From Bacillota bacterium (GTDB taxonomy: Bacteria > Bacillota_I > Bacilli_A > RF39 > UBA660), in the NCBI GenBank assembly GCA_015059425.1, contig SVAM01000013.1, positions 1-35,413 of the forward strand: DNA of 35,413 nucleotides, read 5' to 3'. The notes under the pieces are model-generated. The model saw nothing but the letters and a program-made list of their open reading frames with translations, ran no database searches and was not told the DNA's origin. A program made the position numbers and the translations under genes. Shown one piece after another: positions 1-7,864 of the stretch (within the stretch, counting starts at the first letter, position 1; every line of letters starts with the position of its first letter).

Positions 1-2
1 GT

Positions 3-230
3 CCAAATCAAATGATGGGAGAGACTATGCCAGGAGTAGTATGCCCACCAGTTTATGAATGTCCAAGAGAAACTGTTTGTCATAGATATATTTGTCATGA
101 AGTTCCACATATTATGCCTTGCAATACAAGAATAATAAATCACCATATATATCGACATACTTATACACCAACATATTCATGTTGTGAAGAAAATGAAGTA
201 GAAAATGTTTATGAAAGAAGATGTTGTTAA
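3..230 (+). CDS. CotD-like spore coat protein, 5' partial
   Basis: Short Cys/His/Tyr-rich protein. The segment VPHIMPCNTRIINHHIYRHTY resembles the core of Bacillus CotD (VPHIHP-x-T-x-NH-x-H-x-Y), an inner spore-coat protein thought to be cross-linked through Cys and Tyr. There is a CC pair near the end and another as the last two residues. The frame is open to the left edge, and the first ATGs (12 and 15) have no Shine-Dalgarno in the visible bases, so the start probably lies outside the window. A U-tailed hairpin follows directly. The family call rests on one short motif plus composition; a metal-binding or other structural Cys/His-rich protein is possible. Confidence 0.5.
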   Translation, partial: PNQMMGETMPGVVCPPVYECPRETVCHRYICHEVPHIMPCNTRIINHHIYRHTYTPTYSCCEENEVENVYERRCC

Positions 231-244
231 TTCTTCTTTTTTTT
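214..244 (+). terminator. Rho-independent terminator after the CotD-like gene
   Basis: An 8-bp stem (AAAGAAGA at 214-221 with TCTTCTTT at 232-239) and a 10-nt loop run into an eight-T tract ending at 244. The stem is AT-rich and overlaps the last codons of the gene. Confidence 0.55.
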
Positions 245-253
245 ATACTTGAA

Positions 254-262
254 TGATATAAT
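254..262 (+). promoter_or_regulatory. Extended -10 promoter for the 294-2304 gene run
   Basis: TGA followed by a consensus TATAAT (257-262), 31 bases before the ATG at 294. No good -35 is visible, since the position is occupied by the T tract of the preceding terminator. The TGn motif could compensate. Confidence 0.4.
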
Positions 263-293
263 ATACTAAATAATTAAATAAGAGATGAATTAT

Positions 294-819
294 ATGTTAG
301 AAGAAATAAGTAAATGTAGAAATTGTAAATTATTGTAATAACCAGTTGCCACTCATTGATAAGAAAAAAGAATGTGATGTAATGTGGGTAGGTTTATCAG
401 CTAAAAAAGTTAATAATTTAAAAACAAATTATCCATTAGAAGAAGATACTAATAGTGGTAAAATTATTAAAGAAGTAGAAGACTTACTTCCTAATGTTCA
501 ATTTTATAAAACAAACTTAGTTAAATGTTTACCATTAGATGATAATAAAAAAATTAGATATCCTAATAAAACAGAAATGGAAGCATGTATTAATAATTTA
601 GTTAAAGAAATTGAATATTTAAAACCTAAAATTGTATTTTTATTAGGTAATAAGGTTAATAATTTTGTAATAGGACATTTAAAACAAAATAATATAATAA
701 TAAAAACATATATTAAGAAAATTCAACATCCTTCATATATACATACATACAAAAGAAAAAATAAACAAGATTATATTAACAATTTAATAATTGAAATAAA
801 AAATGGAGTAAAAAAATGA
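294..819 (+). pseudogene. Uracil-DNA glycosylase family 4-like, frameshifted near its N-terminus
   Basis: Downstream of position 334 the frame encodes a small family-4-type uracil-DNA glycosylase, which removes uracil from DNA and carries a 4Fe-4S cluster. Visible marks are VMWVGLSAKK (motif A region), TNLVKCLPLDD...EMEACINNLVKEI with two cluster-type Cys, KPKIVFLLGNKV, and the motif B-like HPSY. The expected N-terminal pair CRNC lies in another frame: ATG 294 reads MLEEISKCRNCKLL and stops at 336. Dropping one base near 333 joins it as KCRNCKLCNNQLPLID. The only start in the main frame, TTG 346, has no Shine-Dalgarno and loses two cluster ligands. The cause is either a real lesion or an assembly indel. 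The TGA stop overlaps the ATG of the next gene (ATGA). Confidence 0.7.
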
Positions 820-1478
820 AATCAAAATTAGTTTATGATTATATAAAAAATGATAAAGATATTATTAATATTTATAATGAAATAGAAGAATTAGAACAAA
901 AAGGAGAAAATTGGGCATATCATAATGTAAATCATATTAATAAAGTAACAGATTTAGTTGTTAAAATATTAGAAGGTCTTAATTATAGTTCTGAAATAAT
1001 TTATGCAGCTAAAATTGCCGCTATAATGCATGATGTTGGAGTTATAGAAGGGAAAAATAATCATGCTTTAAGAAGTTATGAATATACCAAAAAATATTTT
1101 GAAATTAATAATATAGTATTTGATAACATAGACTTAGTACTAGAAGCTATAAAAAATCATAGTGATGTTTTTGAAACTAATAATATTTTATGTTTAGTAC
1201 TTACTCTTGCTGATAAACTAGATAATACAAAATATAGGGTTACACCAGCTGGATATGATGTTGAAGGTTTTAGACAATTTTTATATATCAATGATATTTT
1301 TTTAGAAATAAATAATGGAATATTAAAAATTAATTTTGAAGCAGATGAAATGTTAAATATAGATGAGTTATTTAATTATTATTTTATTAAAAAAATGGTT
1401 AATGTTATAATTTATTTTTGTTCTAAGTTAAACTTAAAGTATGAGGTTAGAATAAATAATAATATTTGGAATATATAA
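816..1478 (+). CDS. HD-domain metal-dependent phosphohydrolase
   Basis: A 220-residue HD-superfamily protein. The metal-binding series is visible: H36/H40 in YHNVNH, H72-D73 in IMHDVG, H83, H115 in IKNHSD and D133 in LADKLD. HD proteins of this size hydrolyse phosphomonoesters or nucleotides; the substrate cannot be told from sequence. The start overlaps the preceding stop by four bases and has GGAG upstream, so it is translationally coupled to the glycosylase remnant. There are no membrane segments. A second, different HD protein lies at 29080-29817. Confidence 0.8.
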   Translation: MKSKLVYDYIKNDKDIINIYNEIEELEQKGENWAYHNVNHINKVTDLVVKILEGLNYSSEIIYAAKIAAIMHDVGVIEGKNNHALRSYEYTKKYFEINNIVFDNIDLVLEAIKNHSDVFETNNILCLVLTLADKLDNTKYRVTPAGYDVEGFRQFLYINDIFLEINNGILKINFEADEMLNIDELFNYYFIKKMVNVIIYFCSKLNLKYEVRINNNIWNI

Positions 1479-1527
1479 ACTTTTTAATATCTAGTTTTTG
1501 TTAACATATAATTTAATGGTGAGTTAT

Positions 1528-2304
1528 ATGGATATAAAACTTATATTAAAAGGTTTTTTAGTTGGTGTAGGGAAAATTATACCGGGAGTAAGTGGTTCAA
1601 TGCTGGCTTATTCTTTAGGTATTTATGAAAATATAATTGATGCTGTAACTGATTTTTTTGTTAATCCTAAAAGAAATATTAAATTATTACTTAATTTTGG
1701 ACTAGGTATATTTTTAGCAATAATATTTTTTAGTAAATTATTGATATATCTTTTAAATAATTATTATATTGAAACAATGTCTTTGTTTTTAGGGTTAATA
1801 ATAGGTACTGTAATACCTTTTTCAAAAACTTTAAAATTTAATAAAAAAAATATTTTTATTTTTTTTATTACCATAATTATATTTATATTAATAACTAGTA
1901 ATTATAGTGTAAAAGAATTTATATATACTGGAAATTTATTAAATAACGTATATATAGGTCTATTAGGTATAATTGATGCGATAACTTCTATTGTTCCTGG
2001 TATAAGTGGCACTGCAATATTTATGATGCTTGGTTCTTATGAATTTGTATTAAAAATACTTTCTAATCCGATATCAATAGAATTTATAATATATGGTATA
2101 GGCTTAATAATTGGAATAATATTTATATGTTATGTAATGAATTATTTACTAAAAAATAAAAAAGATGAAACAAATAGTTTAATATTTGGATTGATGGTAT
2201 CTTCTATATTTGTGTTGTTTATTAGTTTAAGTGTTAAGATAAATTTATTAACTTTTTTATTATTTGTACTAGGTATTATAATTGGATATAAATTTGACAA
2301 ATAA
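1528..2304 (+). CDS. popT: DUF368 membrane protein, PopT-type polyprenyl-phosphate transporter
   Basis: A 258-residue polytopic membrane protein of the DUF368 family, members of which were recently shown to recycle undecaprenyl phosphate across the membrane for envelope synthesis. Two related family signatures are present: GKIIPGVSGSMLAYSLGIYE near residues 16-35, and AITSIVPGISGTAIFMMLGSYE in the second half. They reflect the internal duplication. About eight hydrophobic segments are visible. I chose ATG 1528 because GGTGAG lies just upstream and family members begin close to LKG--(V/I)G--IPG. An upstream TTG at 1498 and ATG at 1516 are in frame but have poor ribosome sites. The promoter for the next gene lies in its 3' end. 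Confidence 0.85.
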   Translation: MDIKLILKGFLVGVGKIIPGVSGSMLAYSLGIYENIIDAVTDFFVNPKRNIKLLLNFGLGIFLAIIFFSKLLIYLLNNYYIETMSLFLGLIIGTVIPFSKTLKFNKKNIFIFFITIIIFILITSNYSVKEFIYTGNLLNNVYIGLLGIIDAITSIVPGISGTAIFMMLGSYEFVLKILSNPISIEFIIYGIGLIIGIIFICYVMNYLLKNKKDETNSLIFGLMVSSIFVLFISLSVKINLLTFLLFVLGIIIGYKFDK

Positions 2305-2322
2305 AAAATAGTTTAATATAAT
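2294..2322 (+). promoter_or_regulatory. Sigma-A promoter for the Cys-cluster gene
   Basis: Consensus TTGACA (2294-2299), a 17-base spacer and consensus TATAAT (2317-2322). The -35 lies inside the last codons of the DUF368 gene. Confidence 0.85.
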
Positions 2323-2351
2323 AAAACACATTAAAAAAAGGCGGTTTAATT

Positions 2352-3038
2352 ATGAATAATATTTATGAAAATAAGGATGAATGCGCTAAATGTGGTGGAT
2401 ATTGTTGTAAAAAATGTGGATGTGATTATAGTGCTAAAGATTTTGAAAGTTTAAAAATAGATTTTTTACAATCAAAGTTAGAGGAAGGATATATATCTAT
2501 AGTATCATATCAAGATTTTAAAAGAACAAAAGATGGAAAATTAATAAATCAACCATTTTTATATCTTCGAGCTAGAAATATAAATAGGCCTATTGTAGAT
2601 TTATTATCTATGAAAACAACATGTAAAGCTTTGCAGGATAATGGTTGTTTATATGATATAGATAATAGACCTAGCGGAGGATTAAACTTAATACCTGGTA
2701 TAGGCAATAAAATATTTGGTTCTGAGTTACATATTGGCGATATTCCTTGTTATCCTGAAGTATCACCATTTGATATAGTTGATACATGGAGAAATTATCA
2801 AAATATATTATTTAAATTAGTTAAAAGAATTACTGGTAAATCTGTTTATGAACAAATAAAAATAGATGTAGAAAATTTATTTTATGATTTAATGTGTGGT
2901 AATATTGATGGAGTTATGAAACAAGAATTACTGGATATAAAAAATATGATTCCAATATTAAAAGAAGCATATCCGTTAGAGTATGAAAATGCTTGTAAAT
3001 GTTATAATAAAAATAATATATTAATTCTAAGTAAATAA
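2352..3038 (+). CDS. YkgJ-type cysteine-cluster protein (putative Zn/Fe chelating)
   Basis: A 228-residue protein with a dense N-terminal cluster: CAKCGGYCCKKCGC gives Cys at 11, 14, 18, 19, 22 and 24. More Cys follow in the middle (TTCKALQDNGCLYD, IPCYPEVSP) and one pair near the end (CKC). This is the layout of the YkgJ/CxxxCxxCC family, which is proposed to chelate zinc or iron; no reaction is established. It has its own consensus promoter and a GGCGG ribosome site, so it is transcribed apart from the genes before it. There is no signal peptide, so it is probably cytosolic. Confidence 0.75.
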   Translation: MNNIYENKDECAKCGGYCCKKCGCDYSAKDFESLKIDFLQSKLEEGYISIVSYQDFKRTKDGKLINQPFLYLRARNINRPIVDLLSMKTTCKALQDNGCLYDIDNRPSGGLNLIPGIGNKIFGSELHIGDIPCYPEVSPFDIVDTWRNYQNILFKLVKRITGKSVYEQIKIDVENLFYDLMCGNIDGVMKQELLDIKNMIPILKEAYPLEYENACKCYNKNNILILSK

Positions 3039-3041
3039 AAC

Positions 3042-3070
3042 TTGCATTTTAAATACTTTTATGTTAAATT
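3042..3070 (+). promoter_or_regulatory. Promoter for secE-nusG
   Basis: TTGCAT (3042-3047), a 17-base spacer and TAAATT (3065-3070), with a TGn extension at 3062-3063. The predicted start near 3077 falls at the foot of a small hairpin. Confidence 0.55.
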
Positions 3071-3077
3071 ATAGATG

Positions 3078-3096
3078 AACACGAAAGTGTTTTTTA
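3078..3096 (+). promoter_or_regulatory. GNRA-loop hairpin plus U tract in the secE leader
   Basis: AACAC, a GAAA loop and GTGTT, followed by five more T. It could be a weak terminator or attenuator, or a 5' stabilising stem-loop, because it sits at the predicted transcript start. Confidence 0.4.
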
Positions 3097-3122
3097 ATTG
3101 AAAAAAATTAAGAGGTGTAAAA

Positions 3123-3413
3123 ATGGCTAAAAAAGAAATTGAAAAAGAAACAAAGAAAGTAAAAGTGGACAAAGAAAAAACTAGTGTTAAGAAAACTAAA
3201 ACTGTAAAAAAAGATACAAAGAAAAAAACAAAAAATGCAAAAAAAGAAAGTTATTTTGTTGGGGTAAAAAGTGAAATTGCTAAGGTTAAATGGCCTAGTA
3301 AAAAAGAAGTTATTAAATATACTATTGCAACAGTAGTATTTATTGTAATATTAGTAATATTCTTTATTTTAATGAGTTTAATTATGTCATTTGTGAAAGG
3401 GGTATTTAACTAA
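3123..3413 (+). CDS. secE: Preprotein translocase subunit SecE
   Basis: SecE stabilises SecY in the membrane channel for protein export. The last ~55 residues carry the family core: GVKSEIAKVKWPSKKEVIKYT, then one long hydrophobic helix (about residues 64-88). The first ~40 residues are an unusually Lys-rich cytosolic extension of low complexity, which makes the protein longer (96 aa) than the ~60-residue single-helix SecE of many Firmicutes. GAGGTG precedes the ATG. The last base of its stop is the first base of nusG, the classic secE-nusG pairing. The rpmG gene that often precedes secE is absent. Confidence 0.92.
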   Translation: MAKKEIEKETKKVKVDKEKTSVKKTKTVKKDTKKKTKNAKKESYFVGVKSEIAKVKWPSKKEVIKYTIATVVFIVILVIFFILMSLIMSFVKGVFN

Positions 3414-3946
3414 TGGAAAAAGAATGGTATGTTGTTAACACTTATTCAGGGCATGAATCAAAAGTTAAAGAAAAATTAGAAGCTAAAGCCGAATCTATGG
3501 GAATGCAAGATTACATTTATCGTGTAATTATTCCGGAAACTACAGAAGTAGAAGTTAAAGATGGTGTAAAAAAAGAAAAAACTAAGAAAATGTTTCCAGG
3601 CTATGTATTAGTTGAAATGGTTATGAGTGATGAGGCTTGGTATATCGTGCGTAATACTCCAGGAGTTACAGGATTTATTGGTTCATCCGGTAAAGGAGCT
3701 AAACCAACTCCATTATTACCACAAGAAATTGATAAGATTTTAGCAAGTATGGGAATGAGTAGAGTTAATATTGAATCAGAAATGGCTGTTGGTGATAAAG
3801 TAAATATTGTTGATGGGCCATTTAAAGGTATGATGGGTAAAGTTGATAATATTGATTTAGAAAATAATAGATTAAATGTATTAATTGATTTATTTGGACA
3901 AGAAACTCCAGTTGAAGTTGAAGTATATCAAGTTAGTAAAGCATAA
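3413..3946 (+). CDS. nusG: Transcription termination/antitermination factor NusG
   Basis: NusG binds RNA polymerase and modulates pausing and termination. The N-terminal NGN domain (WYVVNTYSGHESKVKEKL, then KMFPGYVLVEMVMSDEAWYIVRNTPGVTGFIG) and the C-terminal KOW domain (VGDKVNIVDGPFKGMMGKVDNID) are both complete. At 177 residues it has the normal length for Firmicutes. It shares one base with secE upstream and one with the small membrane gene downstream, so all three are translationally coupled. Confidence 0.97.
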   Translation: MEKEWYVVNTYSGHESKVKEKLEAKAESMGMQDYIYRVIIPETTEVEVKDGVKKEKTKKMFPGYVLVEMVMSDEAWYIVRNTPGVTGFIGSSGKGAKPTPLLPQEIDKILASMGMSRVNIESEMAVGDKVNIVDGPFKGMMGKVDNIDLENNRLNVLIDLFGQETPVEVEVYQVSKA

Positions 3947-4218
3947 TGGAATTTTTAATAGAATTTATAGGAGAACTAGCAGTAGAATTATTAACTGAAG
4001 TTATTAAAAATAATAAAATAACTTTATGGATTAGAATACCGTTTATATTTTTATTTAGTATAGGAGTATTAGGAATTATTGGATTAATAATGTATTTAGG
4101 ATTAAAGTTTATAAATAATAATATTCTAGCTAGTTTAATCTTATTAATTATTTCGTTAATATTTTTAGTCTTTTACATTATATTTATGTATAAATTACTT
4201 AAAAACAAGGATGTTTAA
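3946..4218 (+). CDS. Small two-helix membrane protein, unknown function
   Basis: A 90-residue protein I do not recognise. Two hydrophobic segments (about residues 30-54 and 60-83) follow an acidic N-terminal stretch that is itself amphipathic. The ATG overlaps the nusG stop by one base and has no strong Shine-Dalgarno, so it probably depends on coupling from nusG. The stop codon sits at the centre of a perfect 30-base palindrome that serves as the operon terminator. Its place after secE-nusG suggests only shared expression. Confidence 0.65.
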   Translation: MEFLIEFIGELAVELLTEVIKNNKITLWIRIPFIFLFSIGVLGIIGLIMYLGLKFINNNILASLILLIISLIFLVFYIIFMYKLLKNKDV

Positions 4219-4231
4219 ACATCCTTGTTTT
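4202..4231 (+). terminator. Terminator of the secE-nusG operon
   Basis: A perfect 15-bp palindrome centred at 4216/4217, containing the stop codon. The 3' arm ends in four T. A GAAAGGAG ribosome site for the next gene follows within 20 bases. Confidence 0.65.
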
Positions 4232-4253
4232 AATCTATGAAAGGAGTTTAAAT

Positions 4254-5168
4254 ATGAATAACTTAATAGAGTATATTATTTTATTAAAAGAAAAAACTAA
4301 ATATTTTAATGAATTAGAAAAAATAAGATATGTATATATTGATATTGGTAGTAAAATGACTTTTGATTTAAAATTTGCTTTTGGAAATGAAAATACAAAG
4401 GAAAAAATATATAGAAGCTGTCTTTATAATTTGGAAAAGCTTAATAAATGTTATGAAAGTAAAACTATTATATGTAAATCTTTAGCATATCTTTTAGAAT
4501 ACGTATTAAAAAGTTTAGGAATTAATATAACCACCTTAATCAATGATTATGAAATTAATGGTTATAATCATGTTTATAATATTATAAGATTAAATGATGA
4601 TATTATTTCTATTGATTTGCAAAAAGATTTGGAAAATATCCAAGCTCATTTAAAAACTAAGTATTTTGGTTTATCTACAAATCAAAAAGGAATTGTTATT
4701 GATAGTAATACTTTAAAAGAAATTGATTTAAAAATAGGATATATTACTGAAGATAAATATTATAGCGATGAATATTATTACTTAATGAGAGGGATTTTAG
4801 ACTCTATTCCTGATTTAAACGATAAAATATCTTTTATATTAAATAATGTAGATCCATATGATGATTATCTTTATATGAAATATGCAGAATTTAGATGGCA
4901 TTTTATAAATAATATGTATTTATATTTAAAAGAAAAAGAAAAAAGAAAAGTAGGTATTTTTGATATGTATTATGAAATTAATAATGATAGAAAATATATT
5001 TTAGGTATTATTGTGAATGTAAATAATTATGATAAAAAAATATATTTATATAATGAAGAAAATAATAAATTTGAAAACTTATCTATTGCAGAATTTAATG
5101 ACAAAATTAAAAATGGGTTACTTTCAATTAGAGAGTTACCTAAAAAAATAATAAAAAAGATTTTATAA
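4254..5168 (+). CDS. Transglutaminase-like (Cys-His-Asp) protein, unknown role
   Basis: A 304-residue cytosolic protein with no signal peptide. Residues ~70-125 look like a transglutaminase/papain-type core: C74 at the head of a helix (ICKSLAYLLEYVLKSLGI), H106 in YNHVYNIIRL and D121 in SIDLQKDL. This matches the order and spacing of bacterial transglutaminase-like proteases. The C-terminal half is rich in Lys, Tyr and Asn and is not recognised. AAGGAG precedes the ATG. It stands alone between a terminator and a convergent ABC operon. The fold call is by motif only; the catalytic role is inference. Confidence 0.5.
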   Translation: MNNLIEYIILLKEKTKYFNELEKIRYVYIDIGSKMTFDLKFAFGNENTKEKIYRSCLYNLEKLNKCYESKTIICKSLAYLLEYVLKSLGINITTLINDYEINGYNHVYNIIRLNDDIISIDLQKDLENIQAHLKTKYFGLSTNQKGIVIDSNTLKEIDLKIGYITEDKYYSDEYYYLMRGILDSIPDLNDKISFILNNVDPYDDYLYMKYAEFRWHFINNMYLYLKEKEKRKVGIFDMYYEINNDRKYILGIIVNVNNYDKKIYLYNEENNKFENLSIAEFNDKIKNGLLSIRELPKKIIKKIL

Positions 5169-5174
5169 ATTATG

Positions 5175-5215
5175 ATAAGAACCCCATTTCTAAATGATAG
5201 AAATAGGGTTCTTAT
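5175..5215. terminator. Hairpin between convergent genes, possible bidirectional terminator
   Basis: A long stem (5175-5191 with 5199-5215, one mismatch) and a seven-base loop lie between the stop at 5168 and the minus-strand stop at 5234. Neither side has a strong U tract, so termination is inferred from position and stem strength. Confidence 0.45.
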
Positions 5216-5233
5216 GACGTGTGAAAAATTTTT

Positions 5234-6016
5234 CTATTTTATTAATTTATTTTCAATGTATGTAATAATTTTATATAATATAAAAGAAATAATAATAAGT
5301 ATAACAATACCACTCATAACCATATTTAAATTAAATATTTGAGTGCCATAAATAATTAAATAACCAATGCCTGCTTTACTAACTAAGAATTCACCCATAA
5401 TAACTCCTATTAAAGTCATAGAGATATTTAATTTTAAACTTGATATAATTGTTTTATATGTAGCAGGTATAGTTAATTTAAATAATATATCTTTTTTAGA
5501 TGCATTGAAAGTTTTAAATAACTTAATTAAATCTGGTTCAATATTATTAAAACCATTATATATAGTTATAATACCTACAATTAGATTAATTAATAAGGCC
5601 ATTACTATTATTGATTTTGTATTAGCACCCACTATAATAATTATTAGGGGCCCTAAAGCAACTTTTGGTAAGCTATTAAGCATAGTTAAATATGGGTCCA
5701 TTATTTTATTAAGTATTTTAAATTCATATAGAATAATAGAAGATATAAAACTTAATGTAATTCCTAAAACAAAAGCGATTAAAGTTTCATAAAGAGTAGT
5801 TAAAATATGAGAAGTTAAGTTATAATTAATAAATAAGTTTTTTATAGTTTCTATAATCTTAGTTGGAGAAGAAAAAATAAATGGATTAATTATTTTGTAT
5901 TTACTTAATAATTCCCAAGAAATAATAAATGAAATTAAAATAAATATTTGAAAGAAAAGAATAATAAATTTTTCTAATTTTAGTTTTTTTAAATATTTCT
6001 TATATTCAAGATTCAT
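5234..6016 (-). CDS. ABC transporter permease, NitT/TauT (SsuC-like) family
   Basis: A 260-residue inner-membrane permease with about six hydrophobic helices. It has a binding-protein-dependent transport core, including GVIMGEFLVSKAGIGYLIIYGTQIFN, the EAA-type loop that touches the ATPase and is characteristic of SsuC/TauC/ThiX permeases. The N-terminus (PFIFSSPTKIIETI) is typical of the family. The ATG at 6016 is preceded by AAGGAT and overlaps the ATPase gene by 11 bases. It is the last gene of the three-gene minus-strand operon. The substrate cannot be read from the permease. Confidence 0.88.
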   Translation of the reverse strand: MNLEYKKYLKKLKLEKFIILFFQIFILISFIISWELLSKYKIINPFIFSSPTKIIETIKNLFINYNLTSHILTTLYETLIAFVLGITLSFISSIILYEFKILNKIMDPYLTMLNSLPKVALGPLIIIIVGANTKSIIVMALLINLIVGIITIYNGFNNIEPDLIKLFKTFNASKKDILFKLTIPATYKTIISSLKLNISMTLIGVIMGEFLVSKAGIGYLIIYGTQIFNLNMVMSGIVILIIISFILYKIITYIENKLIK

Positions 6017-6752
6017 TGTTTAAATCCTTCCATATTAAATCATAATATTTTGAAAAATTTTTATCTTTTCTGTTTTCTATAGGGCTTAAGTATTTATCTC
6101 TTTTAATTTCATAAATGTTTTTAATTGTAGCCGGTCTATTACTTAATACGATTACTCTTGTACTCATACTTATTGCTTCTGCTAGATCATGAGTTACCAT
6201 TATTGCTGTTTTTTGTTCCTTTTTTAATATTTTAAAAACATCATCACTAACACTTAAACGTGATTGGTAATCTAATTTGCTAAAGGGTTCATCTAATATT
6301 AAAATGTCTGGTTTTAAAGCAAGGGTACGAATTAATGCAACGCGTTGACGCATTCCGCCTGATAATTCATGTGGGTATTTATCTTTAAAATCGTATAAGC
6401 CATAATTTTTTAATAGTGATATGACATATTCAATATTTTCTTTATTTTTTTTATGTTTTATTTCTAAACCTAAAAGAGCATTATCTAAAACGGACTTCCA
6501 AGAAAGTAGAGAATCGCTTTGAAGCATATATCCAAATTTAAGATTTTCTTTAACCATTATAATACCATCACTTTTTTTATCCATATCAGTTAGAATATTT
6601 AGTAAAGTTGACTTACCACATCCTGAAGGACCTACAATTGAAATAAATTCACTTTCGTATAAATCAAATGAAATATCCTTTATAGCTTCTATAATACTAT
6701 TTTTAGAATAATATAATTTATTTAAATTTTTAATACTTATAAGTTTATTCAT
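6006..6752 (-). CDS. ABC transporter ATP-binding protein, NitT/TauT family
   Basis: A 248-residue ATPase that powers the importer. Walker A is GPSGCGKST (41-49), the Q loop follows in YMLQSDSLL, the signature is LSGGMRQR (130-137), Walker B is ILILDEP with D154-E155, and the switch His is in MVTHDLAEA. The closing STRVIVLSNRPATI pattern is usual in SsuB/TauB-like subunits. The stop is TGA. It overlaps the binding-protein gene by eight bases and the permease by eleven. Confidence 0.92.
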   Translation of the reverse strand: MNKLISIKNLNKLYYSKNSIIEAIKDISFDLYESEFISIVGPSGCGKSTLLNILTDMDKKSDGIIMVKENLKFGYMLQSDSLLSWKSVLDNALLGLEIKHKKNKENIEYVISLLKNYGLYDFKDKYPHELSGGMRQRVALIRTLALKPDILILDEPFSKLDYQSRLSVSDDVFKILKKEQKTAIMVTHDLAEAISMSTRVIVLSNRPATIKNIYEIKRDKYLSPIENRKDKNFSKYYDLIWKDLNNES

Positions 6753-7728
6753 ATAAGTTATTAATTAATTTACTATAAGGAGTGCGTTTTTCAATTAATT
6801 TATTATCCAATAAAATATCTTGTAGGTTTTCAAAACTTGATTCATTTATATACGGATTTTCTAACCATGAATCATATTTTTTATAATTATCAATATTAAT
6901 TTTTATATCATTTAAAGAACTATCTGGGAATTGGGGCAATATTATTTTAGCAATAGTTTTACTATCATTATTTTTAACAAAATCTAACCCTTTATTAATA
7001 GCATTAGTAAAATCTTTTAATAATTCTTTATTATTAGCTAAATAGCTTTTTCTTGTATAAAAAGCTGTATATGGCATTTCTCCAGACAATTTGCCAATAG
7101 ATTCAACAATACAAGAGTTACTTGCTTTTACTACAGTTGTAGCAGTGGGTTCAAATAAATTAACATAGTCACCAATACCACCAATAAAAGTACCAGATAA
7201 TGAAGCAAAATCAATGGAGTAGTTTACATCAATTTTAGATATATCAATTTTACTATTTTTCATAGCGTTAATAAAATTTAATGAGGGCATTCCGCCAGTT
7301 CTACCAACTAATATTTCTTTATTATATAAATCTGTTAGTTTAAATTCTTTATCACAATTTCTAGATACTATAAATTGTCCGTCTCTTTTAGTAAGACCAG
7401 CGAATGTAACTAGATAGTCTTCTTCACCACCACTATAAATATATATAGCAGACTCTGTACCAGCAAAACCGATATCAACTGTGTTTGATAAAACTGCAGC
7501 ACTAACTTTGTCAGCTCCTGGAGTAAGTATAACTTCTAAATCTATTCCGACATTTTCAAAATATCCATTTTCTATAGCTACATATAAAGGAGCATAAAAA
7601 ACACTATGGGTTACTTCAGCTAGTTTTATTCTAGTTAAATTATTATTGTCCTTATTATTTTTAAAACAAATTATAATTGTTACTAATGTAATTAGTAGAA
7701 TTAAAAATGTAATAATTTTCTTTTTCAA
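6745..7728 (-). CDS. ABC substrate-binding protein, NMT1/SsuA-like
   Basis: A 327-residue periplasmic-type binding protein. IKLAEVTHSVFYAPLYVAIENGYFENVGIDLEVI followed by DIGFAGTESAIY is the NMT1/THI5/SsuA family signature, so the ligand may be a sulfonate, nitrate or a pyrimidine thiamine precursor. The N-terminal hydrophobic helix (residues 5-21) ends in IIIC, a poor lipobox, so it may be an uncleaved anchor. The start is TTG at 7728 with AGGAAG upstream. I saw no TPP riboswitch in the leader, which gives no support to a thiamine role. First gene of the operon. Confidence 0.85.
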   Translation of the reverse strand: MKKKIITFLILLITLVTIIICFKNNKDNNNLTRIKLAEVTHSVFYAPLYVAIENGYFENVGIDLEVILTPGADKVSAAVLSNTVDIGFAGTESAIYIYSGGEEDYLVTFAGLTKRDGQFIVSRNCDKEFKLTDLYNKEILVGRTGGMPSLNFINAMKNSKIDISKIDVNYSIDFASLSGTFIGGIGDYVNLFEPTATTVVKASNSCIVESIGKLSGEMPYTAFYTRKSYLANNKELLKDFTNAINKGLDFVKNNDSKTIAKIILPQFPDSSLNDIKINIDNYKKYDSWLENPYINESSFENLQDILLDNKLIEKRTPYSKLINNLYE

Positions 7729-7785
7729 AAATATCTTCCTTTCTAAATATTACAATATATTTTATTCTTAAAAAAGATTATTGTT

Positions 7786-7812
7786 ATTATGATTATGTTA
7801 ATAAAAAGTCAA
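7786..7812 (-). promoter_or_regulatory. Possible promoter of the ABC importer operon
   Basis: On the minus strand TTGACT (7812-7807), a 15-base spacer and CATAAT (7791-7786). The spacing is short and the -10 is one base off consensus, so the call is tentative. Confidence 0.35.
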
Positions 7813-7864
7813 TAATACTAGAAAAAAAATAAAAATAGTTTTAAAATATTTATAGGAGTATATT

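Noticed and set aside
5367..5792. Plus-strand frame inside the ABC permease gene
   Set aside because: Antisense shadow of a clear permease.
7729..7864. TPP riboswitch upstream of the ABC importer
   Set aside because: No CTGAGA or THI-box-like sequence found on the minus strand, so a thiamine-precursor role is not supported.
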